This document shows positions 1-9,181 of a stretch of 64,000 nucleotides of DNA, piece after piece. The DNA is taken from NCBI GenBank assembly GCA_028752905.1, contig JAQNBH010000017.1:31116283-31180282 (forward strand). The letters are read 5' to 3'. How positions within the stretch are numbered: position 1 is the stretch's first letter; each line of letters opens with the position of its first letter. A program made the position numbers and the translations under genes. Source of the DNA: Cladorhizidae sp. MBARI D1340-BT2 (lineage: Eukaryota > Porifera > Demospongiae > Poecilosclerida > Cladorhizidae). The notes below the pieces were generated by a model. It searched no databases. It had not been told where the DNA came from and worked only from the letters and a program-made list of their open reading frames with translations.

Positions 1-478
1 GCCACCTGTGGGATAGCTTCTTTAATTGTCTTCCACTGGTGGTCCTAGCCACCCCTTGGAGCTCTCAAGTGTCATTAGTTTGGCCTAATTCAACTCTGTT
101 TCCCTTCCTCCCCCGGATTAAAAGTTCCTGATAAGATCACAGCCAGTACGGAAACCAACCATCTTAATAGAAATGGCATGCCTCCTCCTTCGGTTTTATT
201 CCCCCTGCCAATAAAAACCCTGTTTGTGGGTTTGTGTGATCATATACTCCAGCATTGTCACAATATTTCCCAGGCATCTCAGAGTTACGAGGCTATTCTG
301 GGATATCTCTGACTATGTTAGTGCATGGATCCCAAAATCAGCAACAGGCTAGTACTAGTGGTATTTCTGGGGTAGAGTCCAAGTATTACAGGTCACAGAA
401 TCCTGGGATGTCTTGGGTAAAGCTGAGACAATACGGACACCTCAAAGTATTGCTTAAACATTTTGTTTCTGTTTGTAG
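1..478. other. Intron or upstream part of the CTP synthase gene
   Basis: No coding exon was recognised here. The stretch ends in a T-rich tract and the acceptor AG at 477-478 that opens the first visible CTP synthase exon, so it is most simply intron. The open frame that runs into it from the exon has no family similarity. Confidence 0.6.
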
Positions 479-2369
479 GAAGCCTGTGTACAGCAGCACT
501 AGTGTAGAGGACAGAGGACTGGTTGCTGCGGTGGAGGAGAGGCACAGGCATCGCTACGAGATCAACCCCCATTATGTGGCTGAGCTGGAGACTGCTGGGC
601 TCAAGTTTGTGGGCCACAGCACTGACAACACGTGCATGGAGATCTGTGAGCTGTCTGGTGCGTGTTTACGATACTTGGGGGGGTGAGGGGGTGAGTATAT
701 TTATGTAATTATTTATTTTTTGTGTTATTATTATTATTTATTTTTTGTTGTTGCTATTGCTGTTATTATGTACCTGTTTAATTGTAAAAGTCATTAATGT
801 CCGGTATTGCGAGAACCTTTCCCAGGATACATCCCCAGTAGGGGTGAACTGACACTCGATTTGCTGTTCGTTGTTTTAAAAGGTAAAGGGTCCCCTAATT
901 TGTGGACTGCATTGGTAAATTGCTCCCCTTTTGTTCTTTAATATATATTTTTTGTTGATACCATATAAAGCGCAAGAATGACAACATGGATTATTGCATC
1001 AGCGCTAAGGCTAGGGCTGTGGGTGTTCTCGGGATAGTGACATCCCGTGCTATATATATATAGTTCCAATTATGCTGGGATGTACTGGGAGATCTTGAGT
1101 CAGTACTGGACATCCTTCACGAAAGCTACACCTGCAGATAGATGTGGGTGGTGGGTGGTTGGGCACGAGCTACAGAATATAAACATTAGCATTGTGACCT
1201 AGATCTTTACCAACTAAAGTCTGTAGCCATCTAAGTACCAATGTTACATGCAGACAGATAAGTAGTGTAGATTCGAACAGTAGGAAGCAACTGCATCACA
1301 TGTCCAGTGTCTCGAGTACTTGCATTGGTCAGTCACGATTATTTTGATATTATTTATTACTACTATTATTTGTAAGCCTAGACTGCACCTTCTAAAGCCC
1401 CTCCCTCCTCCCCTTATATATGCGTAGTTATTTATTCTTGTGTATGTTTGTTTGAGTGTCACAAAAAAATTGCTCCTTGTCTTGTCTTGTTTGGAAATTA
1501 TTTTCTTGCTTTTTCAGTTCCCGACATCTTGCTTCCTGTTCTGGGTGTGGCTATCTGGTGATGTCATAGGCTATATCCCGTAGAAATAGTATACAGAGAA
1601 CACTCCTTGAGTGTGGCTCGTGCTCGAGTTGTGGAGAAAGCTTCAGCACCTACATGACCAGTATGCGAAGGTGCTGCTACAGTCTTGTTCATGGCTGCAC
1701 TTAAACATGCACAACTCTCCTGTATAGTGTATCTATCAACAGCAAATATACAAACAAAAACGTGGCAGAATCTTCTATTTGGAGTGCCTCCGGAAGAGAT
1801 TATTTTTGTCGACTTAAAAGCTAGGCATTCCTAATGAGAACGTTTCAGTGGCTGCTATATATGAAGATATTCGTCTTTCTTCATTGGAGGGAGGCGAGAT
1901 TGTTTCCATGTAAGATGAAGAGCAAAACTTTTTTCTTTTTTTTCTCCTTTTTTTCCTTCCTATTTTTTCCCTTTTTTTAGTATGGAAAACAATATAAACA
2001 CTGCATGTTTTGTATTCAATCTAATTATTATTGCTCCGGTATTATTATTTAATTACGATGCATTTAATTACGATGCATGCACAACCTCCTAAGTTGAGCT
2101 TCATTATTGTGCAGGATAGGTAAGTAATTGTTTTGTCTGCAGTTAGATAACAAACCTGTTCACTTTGTGTTTGGTAGCATGTATGTGTTTAAAACCAATT
2201 CTTATTTCTCCTCTTTCTCGTAGGACACCAATATTACGTCGGTGTCCAGTTCCATCCTGAGTACCTAACGCGTCCAATGAGCCCATCGCCCCCTTACCTC
2301 GGCTTTCTCCTGGCCTCCTCCCATAAGCTCCAGAGCTGGATAAGCCGTGGCTGTCGACTATCTCCTTGA
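479..2369 (+). CDS. CTPS: CTP synthase, last two exons (glutaminase domain C-terminus)
   Basis: CTP synthase makes CTP from UTP, ATP and glutamine in the cytosol; its C-terminal class I glutaminase domain releases ammonia from glutamine. Two exons are visible, 479-657 and 2224-2369, joined by a phase-1 GT/AG intron that rebuilds a Gly codon. The first carries the family signature [12 protein letters not shown] followed by GLKFVGH and MEICEL. The second carries [13 protein letters not shown], with the catalytic His and Glu of the glutaminase triad in HPE, then [12 protein letters not shown] and GCRLSP. The Cys nucleophile and the synthetase domain lie upstream of the window. The frame closes at TGA 2367-2369, directly after GCRLSP, where animal CTPS proteins usually run on into a Ser-rich phosphorylated tail. 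The family assignment is near certain; whether this TGA is the true end is open. Confidence 0.95.
658..2223 (+). other. CTPS: Last CTPS intron
   Basis: The donor GTGCGT begins at 658 and the acceptor AG is at 2222-2223 after a pyrimidine-rich tract. The interior is T-rich with short ATT runs and a T-rich low-complexity patch near 1926-1980. No gene or transposon coding was recognised in it. Confidence 0.75.
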
Positions 2370-2495
2370 GCAAGCTATGAATACGACAGTGACGACGATG
2401 AAGTGAATCAGTCTTTCTCCAACCATGAGCCATTAGAGACTGTTACTGCTACAATCACCAACACCCCTACTGCCTTAACCAGCACACACTCCTGA
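2370..2495 (+). other. CTPS: In-frame extension after the CTPS stop: candidate C-terminal tail
   Basis: Reading on in the CTPS frame past TGA 2367-2369 gives 41 more codons to a second TGA at 2493-2495. The encoded stretch starts ASYEYDSDDDEVNQSF and is rich in Ser, Thr and Asp. Animal CTPS proteins have a Ser-rich tail starting with Arg and a TYSD-like motif at this point, so the TGA sits where an Arg codon would be expected, consistent with CGA to TGA. It could instead be 3' UTR that happens to lack stops. Confidence 0.45.
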
Positions 2496-2686
2496 CACTG
2501 GGATTCATACTGGGGTGGGGTCTACATGACACGTTCCGTGTAGTTGACATTTTTGCATATTATAAAACACTGCATTTGATACCCCGAGGCATATTTTGGC
2601 AGTTTCAATCACCACTTAACACTAGATTACTGGTCAGGAAAATCTACTTATTTTCCAAGCTTTATTATTATTGACACCCTATTAAA

Positions 2687-2692
2687 AATAAA
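2687..2692 (+). promoter_or_regulatory. Candidate polyadenylation signal of CTPS
   Basis: An AATAAA hexamer lies about 320 bases after the CTPS stop, in AT-rich DNA, a plausible 3' UTR length. No downstream GU-rich element was clearly seen, so this is only a candidate. Confidence 0.4.
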
Positions 2693-2880
2693 GATGCCAG
2701 AATTATGCTATACAAATGGCATATTTGCTGAGGCCTATTCCACCATTGGAATATATATGGCCATTCCTACTCCTAAATATACGTTTAGAACAGGAAAGAA
2801 GACATTTCATCCATCTCAGATAAGTTAAGTTCTTGGATTCTGGCTCTATATTTTCGTATGCACACACGGTAGCATTATCT

Positions 2881-2906
2881 GGGGGGGGGGGGGGGGGGGG
2901 GGGGGG
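2881..2906. repeat. Homopolymer of 26 G
   Basis: An uninterrupted G run between TTATCT and ATCCTG. Similar runs lie at 23427-23453 (G) and at 4959-4975 and 31112-31138 (C). Run length may be uncertain in the assembly. Confidence 0.9.
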
Positions 2907-3970
2907 ATCCTGCAATTGGAGCTTCATTTCGTATTGTATATATAAAATGTTAAAAGACTTGGATCCAAAAAACATATTGCAGGAAAAGGTGACATCCAAG
3001 TACGGATTAGCATGGCCGGGTCTAGTAGACGGTTTGAACTCGCCTCTACAACCAAAAGCATTGACATATCATCAGCATCCTTCACAGATCCAGAAAGATA
3101 CATGCCCTGAATGAGCAATGTTATTTACATAATTGTTCAGGACATGCTTCCCACTCCTAAACATGCACTACTTGGATGTAATTTATTGTACAAAGCAGTT
3201 GCTCAACATTTCATGGCATGAAGCACTTGTTGAGTGTGACTGCTCAAGAGAGTATGTTTGAGCAGTGTCTGGAAGGAAGGGGGGGAAAGAGCACTTCCTG
3301 CAAACACAAGATGCCATGAACTTCACTTCCATGTTGGACAGGTGATTTGCATTAGGTGTAGAGTGTATGTGTGTGCATGTAAGACTTCTACCATCTGACA
3401 AGTAGCAATCTCCAGTCCCAGAAATTTTACCCTCTGTAATGTAGCAATCTTCAGTAGGTCAGTTTGAAAGAAGTGGTCCACTGTGTGTATGAATATGTTG
3501 CATGGACATTGGGATGTCAAACATCACAGAACTGGTAATCTAGTGTCTTGCTCTACCTATTATAAGAATAGATGGACCAAGGTGCCATTGCACATATAAC
3601 TCACTGAAGCATGTATATATCTGGGGAAATGGAAGATGATGAAAACCTCTGTTGCGGCTTCAACTGGGAATCTTCATTCAATTAAGGTCCCTCCAAAAAA
3701 TGAAGGGGGAAAATCTTCTTTCTCTCTCTCTTCCCCCCCACACACAATATTCATAAATACACCAACAACTCACAGAGATCATATGCCATATCTAAAACAG
3801 CCCAATCAACTGTACATTTGTGCTAATTTATGAGAGTCAACCATGTCCACCATTCTATTACTGATGAACATGATTCGACTGCTCATTGTAGCTACAAACT
3901 TCTTCACAGATATCTCTCTCTAATAGCATTACTAAAAGCTATGTGGCTCCAAAATTAGATTGCTGATGAG
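2907..3970. other. Intergenic stretch without recognised gene
   Basis: About 1 kb of unique-looking sequence with small open frames on both strands but no recognisable protein family, no splice pattern and no terminal repeats. Nothing further can be supported. Confidence 0.5.
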
Positions 3971-4449
3971 TTGAAAGAACTTTATATGTATGTAGGTAGC
4001 AAGCACAGTACTGAGAGCTGTACTGACATCAATACCCGCAGTGAGAGCTATACCAGTGCCATCAGTAGCACTGACAGCTATACCAGTACCGTCAGTAGTA
4101 GTGAGAGCTACACCAGTGCCATCAGTAGCAGTGAGAGCTACACCGGTGCCATCAGTAGCAATGAGAGCTGTACCAGTGCCATCAGTAGCAGTGAGAGAGT
4201 GCCATCAGTAGCAGTTGTGTGAGTAAGAGCAGTAGTTGTTTTTATAGTGAAGAATGTGACATAATTGATGTGGGTGAGTGTTTGGAATTTTGGTGTTCGG
4301 AGTGCCATGAAGTTGAGATGTGTTGCATTGAGTGTGGAACTAGCCCTATATTGTGCAATAAGGATTTTTCCAAGCACCACCATTTATGCCTTATTTCTAT
4401 TGTGAAAACTACGAAGTCCATTCCCATACCTTGGCAGAAGAATGCCTGA
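3971..4449 (+). pseudogene. Frameshifted Ser-rich decapeptide-repeat gene with Cys/His-rich end
   Basis: The first part encodes a decapeptide repeat of the type SESYTSAISS, five full units after a degenerate one. The sixth DNA unit lacks 7 bases, which moves the reading frame by one step. In the shifted frame the same SAISS reading resumes and runs into a Cys/His-rich segment: CSECHEVEMCCIECGTS followed by LCNKDFSKHHHLCL. Several Cys pairs with His residues suggest a small zinc-binding module, vaguely like a B-box, but I cannot assign it to a family. The exact match between the missing bases and the needed frame change argues that one longer open frame was broken here, in this copy or in the assembly. 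No start codon or upstream exon was identified. Confidence 0.5.
4011..4213 (+). repeat. 30-bp coding minisatellite
   Basis: Units start at 4041, 4071, 4101, 4131 and 4161, each 30 bp and each opening with a variant of GTGAGAGCTA, preceded by a degenerate unit at 4011 and followed by a 23-bp unit at 4191 that lacks 7 bases. The period is a multiple of three and keeps frame until the last unit. Confidence 0.9.
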
Positions 4450-4562
4450 AAGAAGGATTTTTGCTGGCTAATGTGCAGGAAGTAGTTTTGCCACTGAGAA
4501 AACCTTTTTTGTTTTTGTTAGTCATGATGGTACTTGGCAGTGTAGAGGGTTTGCTATCTCTC

Positions 4563-4672
4563 TTCCTGATGAAGGCTAGAGCATCTAGTTGAAACATCAA
4601 GTCAGTAAATTTAAAGTTGATTAATGGGAAAGGCATTGTACTTTCGTTACGTCAACTGAGAGTTCGTTGAAA
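4563..4672. repeat. Hairpin MITE family, right half
   Basis: Contains the family core TTCCTGATGAAGGCTAGAGC followed by a CTAGTTGAAAC block and ends in a CAACTGAGAGTTCGTTGA-like edge. Only one arm of the inverted repeat is present. Eleven copies of this family occur in the window. Confidence 0.75.
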
Positions 4673-4757
4673 GTTTTTGTCATTGGTTTTGTAACAAAAA
4701 GGTGAAAAATTGAAGTATTGCGCAAGTTGTAAACATTGGAACCAGCAAAGATAAGTA

Positions 4758-4922
4758 AATAGATATTTACAGAAATGAGATAAAGCATGGATACATACAG
4801 AAATGAGATAAAGCATGGATAGAAAATGAGATAAGGCATGGATACATACATACAGAAATGAGATAAGGCATGGATACATATATACAGAATAATAGGATAT
4901 GGCATGGATACATACAGAAATG
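4758..4922. repeat. Dispersed satellite array 1 (32-40-bp units)
   Basis: Tandem imperfect units built from GGATACATACATACAGAAAT and GAGATAAGGCAT. The same unit recurs at 12886-12976, 17010-17082 and 19870-20062. Here it ends near a 17-base C run. Confidence 0.85.
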
Positions 4923-4958
4923 ACAATGTCTGATCCAGCAATCGGGCGCAAAGGGCGT

Positions 4959-4975
4959 CCCCCCCCCCCCCCCCC
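4959..4975. repeat. Homopolymer of 17 C
   Basis: An uninterrupted C run just right of satellite array 1. It may mark the worn end of a mobile element, but no partner end was found. Confidence 0.85.
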
Positions 4976-5171
4976 TTTCACTAGTACTCCGTCAACTTAA
5001 ACAGCCAGCTCCTGGATTCAAGCCATTGATTCAAAACTTGCAAAAAAATCCTATATAACGCCCAGTAAAATCCAATTTGAATAACCTTTAACTTACAACA
5101 AAGATTTCAATGAAGCGGTCAAGAGATGGGCAGTCTTCTCTGCTTTGTTTTGTCCAATTTTTTTATAGATA

Positions 5172-5543
5172 GAGCCCTTGGTATGGGATAAAACCTGCAG
5201 TTATACCTTTGCCCCATCCAAACTTTTGGCTGCAGTCACTGAGGTTGGTGCAGTGGCAGCCCAGGCGGAGATTTTGAAGGTTGAGAATTATGCCCACCTG
5301 GACTCGGTATACAAGTTTGTACCTGTGGCGGTAGAGACGTGTGTATCCTTTGGCTCAAGCAAAGGCATTCTTCAGGGAGTTGGGATGCCGCCTGAGGTCA
5401 GTGAATTACGAAGAGAACTCCCATCAACATCTTCTTCAATGGATTTCTGTGGCTGTGCAGAGTGGGAATGCAGCCTCAGTAATGGGATCTTTGCCATCAG
5501 GGTTGAGGACGAGCCATTTCCCTAGTCATCACTTGAACATTTG
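5172..5543 (+). pseudogene. Non-LTR retrotransposon remnant, C-terminal end of the reverse transcriptase ORF
   Basis: The encoded stretch begins VWDKTCSYTFAPSK, continues FVPVAVETC, then after a frameshift near 5340 reads FFRELGCRLRSV and HQHLLQWISVAVQSGNAAS. These are familiar motifs from the extreme C-terminus of LINE-type reverse transcriptase proteins common in sponges and cnidarians. The catalytic domain is absent, so this is a 5'-truncated dead copy. A related C-terminal tail lies on the - strand at 21370-21465, and another in the intronic remnants at 41250 and 56000. Confidence 0.75.
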
Positions 5544-5908
5544 AACTTGAGAGGAAGGGGGTTGAAAAGCTTATAGATTCTTATTTGTGTTTTCTGGGGA
5601 CTTCAGCTTTATATATAACATATAATAATAGTATACATGATCAGGGGTGGATCCAGGGGGGTTTCTGGGGTTGCAACCCCCCCATAACGTTCTAAACTCT
5701 AGCTCCACCTCCAGTTTCTTTGTTAGATATAGACACTTTGTCACTTGTTAGATATAGACACTTGTTAGATATAGATATATAGACACTTTGGTTAAACTAC
5801 AAACTGTTGAAATTCTAGTAAACCCACACTCCTGCAATGTGGCCGTGCATGATAATAGCAGCTATCTAGTCATTCTGGATTGATTTTGCATCTGCCATCA
5901 ATATTGCC

Positions 5909-8588
5909 ATGTCTGGAAGTAGAAAGAGGCCAGCACCCAGGGATTGCACCCAGCTGACCACTTTTTATAAAAGGTAAGACACAAGATACAGCTAGTATAT
6001 GAACAATAAGGGTTAAGAGTTGAATGCTCAATTTATAATAGCCATGTAATTAATGTAGAATCGAGTCTGGGTCCCATATCCCTGTGTCAACGACTGCTGA
6101 TGATGGTTACTCTAGTGCATCAACTGATATAGATTTATTTGTTCAATCACCATCAATGACAGTCACAGTCACAACTACTACATCGAACTCTTCCTTGTCA
6201 ATGCCAACTACTGTTTCTCAGTTATGCTCAGCAACAATATTGATAAGATGACTACATCACTCAATGTAGTTCCATCAACTAGTGGACAGGTGGACTTAGG
6301 GACAATAGTTGAAGCCACTCAAGGTAACTGGGATAAGCTTAGGTCATTAGCAAATAATATCCCAGATGATCGTAAGAAGCAATATCTTTCTCATCATTCC
6401 AAACCTTCTTCTGATCATCTTCAGGTTACCAAACTAGGAAAAACCTGGAGTGTATCCTTCCAGCTTGGATGGTTAGTACAATTTCCTTGGCTTTCATACA
6501 GCACTGTTCTTGCAGGTAGTGTTTGCAGATATTGTAGAGTTTTTCCAGAGCAGCCGGGTAGAGGCAGTGTTTCTGGAGTTGGCAATCGTTCTGGTTTGTT
6601 AGTTTTGTCCCCATACCAGAAACCCTACTCCAAAGCACTTGGCAAGGATGGTGTACTTGTATGCCATGATCAGACTCAAATGCATTGCCATGCAGCTGAG
6701 AGGGTAGACCTTTTTGTCAGAAATTTTAACCAACCAGATGAAAGGATAGATACAAGGCTATTGAAACAGAGCAACCAACAAGCTGAAGAGAACAGGCATG
6801 TTCTCCAGAAGATAGTTTTGGCTGTAGAGTTTTTGGCAAAGCAAGCACTACCATTCAGAGGCACTCTGACTACAGAGTGGATTTCTCAGATGAAGATGTC
6901 AACAGGGGCAATTTTGTAGTCACACTTCAGCTTTTGGCTAAGACAGATAAGCTCCTACACAAATACCTTCTCTCAGCTAAAAGGAACGCGAAGTATACCA
7001 GCAAGACCATTCAAAATGAGGTTATTCACATATATGCATCTAAAATTAGAGAGCATATAACTGAACAGCTCCGAGAAAAAAAATTGCCTTTCACCATCAT
7101 TGCTGATGAAGCCACAGATCCTCATTCTAATCAAGAGATTCTTTCTGTGTGCTTCAGGTATGTTGATCTGTCCTCTCCCACTGATCCTCATATCAAGGAG
7201 TGCCTGATTAGCTTTGTCTACTTGGACCGAGCCAATGCTTCATCCATTTCAAGAAAGATTCTTCAAACAGTTTCTAGTCCTTCAGTTTCTTTAGATCCCT
7301 GTAGAATTAGAGGGCAAGCTTATGATAGAGCATCTGTGATGTCATCCGGCATTGCAGGTGTCCAATCTAAAGTCAAGGAGGTCAGCCCACTAGCTCTGTA
7401 CCACACTGCTACTCACACTGCCTTAATCTGTCAATTGCCAGAGCATGTCTTGTTCAGGAAGTACGAAACTTGATTTTAGTTATAAATGAAGCACACCTCT
7501 TTTTAGCTCACAGCCCTAAGAGGCAAAACCTTTTTGAACTTACAGTCAATGAATTCTTGCCTTCTTCAAAAGCAAGAAAGCTTCCAGGAAAGTGTAAGAC
7601 AAGATGGGTGGAGAGACATACATGCTTTAGTGTTTTTGAAATGTATGAGCCACTTATCACTTTCTTAGATGCCATTTTGTGTCCTACTGATTAGGCTCAT
7701 CAGATGGAGCTGGAATTGGGATACTGAGACAAAAGTGAAAGCATAAGGTCTGAAAGCTGCTCGCTGTTTTTATAATCACCAAGAATGTTCTTGATGAAGT
7801 GAAAATACTTGCTTCAAAACTTCAGAAGCAGGATCAAGATATATATGAGGCCTATAACAAAGTTACTGAAGCAATTGAATGCTTGAAAAACCCCAGAAAG
7901 ACATTTTTAGCTTGTGGTATTGTGAGGTACTTGAACTGGCTGAGTCAATTGGTGTGAGTGAGTGTTCCAAGAAAGCATTCAACGGAATTGAAGCAACACT
8001 CCAAGTCAATCAGCAAAAGAGCATTACAAGAGAGTCATTGCTATACCAGTGCTGGATTCATTCATTAACCAGTTGGAGGAAAGATTTCAAGGTGAGGGAA
8101 AACAAAGTCATATGCTTTTGTGCCTTGTGCCTTCAGTGCTCAACTGCAATCCGAGTGTTCAACTATCACAACATATAGATGACCTTCTGTACTGGGAACA
8201 AGATCTTCCATGTTCCTTGTCTCTCAAAAGTGAACTAAGAAGATGGCAATCATTGTGGGAGCATAAGCGAGACAAAGATGAGGCTACCATCCCCAACAAT
8301 CTTCTCCCAGCTCTTAGCTCTTGTGACTCTGACTCTTTCCCAAACATTCATTGCTTACTAGTCATTGCTTGCACTCTGCCTATCACCAGTGCTGAAGCAG
8401 AACGATCATTTAGTTTGCTCAGGAGGATAAAGACATATACAAGGTCGACTTTGACTGAACAACACTTTTCTGATCTTGCTGTAATAGCCATAAACTATGG
8501 AATGAGAGTGTCAGTTGATGATATCTGCCATGCTTTTGTGCAGTGTCACCCGAGAAGGCTCTTTCAAGCTTCACTATTTATTAACTGA
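5909..8588 (+). pseudogene. Degenerate hAT transposase (DUF4371/ZMYM1-like)
   Basis: hAT transposases cut and paste their element through a DDE RNase H-fold core with an inserted helical domain and a C-terminal dimerisation region. Exon 5909-5973 encodes a short basic start (MSGSRKRPAPRDC) and ends in a GTAAG donor; the acceptor is at 6057-6058. A WLVQFPWLSYS stretch and C-x2-C near 6470-6545 match the TTF-type zinc region. IIADEATD (near 7100) and GQAYDRASVMSS (near 7315) carry the two core Asp positions, CKTRWVE follows near 7590, and AEAERSFSLLRRIK near 8395 holds the Glu and the dimerisation motif. Frame changes near 6230, 6900, 7470, 7700 and 8050 make it nonfunctional. It lies wholly inside the terminal repeats of transposon 1. 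Confidence 0.85.
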
Positions 8589-8762
8589 AAATAGTTTCCT
8601 GTTTATCTTTAGTTGCTGTTCTTTTAAGCTGATAAATATTCTTATTCATTACACAGTACAGTGTGCATGGGCTAGTTCCCCTGCACCCCCCACCCCCTGT
8701 ACCTTTCTAAAATTCCTCGATCCACCCCAGCATCTTCCTTAGGTTATTAGTAGGTAGGCAGC

Positions 8763-9012
8763 CAGGACCATAGCCAGGAATCATCAAGGGGGGTTCCTGA
8801 GCACTTGCACTATCACTCACAAATTTTTTAAATTATCAATTTTACATTTCTTGTTAATAATAATGTTGGTGATGATATGTCTTGTTATATAATTGCCAAG
8901 AGAAATGCAGGACGGTGCTTTCTTGCAAAATGATTAATGATCTGATCATGATTCAGGAAAGAGGGGGAAGGATTTCCGGGCAGCATGGAAACACCCCTGG
9001 CTATGGCCGTGA
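8763..9012. mobile_element. Small non-autonomous element nested in hAT transposon 1
   Basis: About 250 bp framed by inverted ends: CAGGACCATAGCCAGGAAT on the left and CCCCTGGCTATGGCCGTG on the right. The CCATAGCCAGG type of end is common in hAT-like short elements. No coding is seen and no clear target duplication was found. Confidence 0.55.
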
Positions 9013-9181
9013 GTAGTTCATCAACCCCCCCAATCTAAAATTCCTTGATCCACCCCTGATGATGGTGGCCCAGCCTCTGGTTTGATGGACTTGCTTGCAT
9101 GAATTCCATTGTAGGTACTAGGAGTGTCAGCACTACCTCCTGTGACAAGCATCATATATAGGATCGATACCTACGGATGAA

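Larger units (their letters stand above)
5642..9058 (+). mobile_element. hAT-family DNA transposon 1 with 5-bp target duplication
   Basis: Terminal inverted repeats begin CAGGGGTGGATCCAGG on the left and end CCTTGATCCACCCCTG on the right. They are flanked by the direct repeat ATGAT at 5637-5641 and 9059-9063. Five bases is shorter than the usual 8-bp hAT duplication but fits the hAT5 group. The body carries a degenerate hAT transposase. A small second element sits near the right end, and a second copy of the right-end sequence occurs at 8700-8730. Confidence 0.8.

Noticed and set aside
255..478. The upstream part of the open frame that enters the CTPS exon
   Set aside because: Family similarity starts only after the acceptor AG at 477-478, so the upstream codons are intron.
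2833..3114. Open frame with a poly-Gly run
   Set aside because: The run comes from the G homopolymer, and neither side shows a known family or splice sites.
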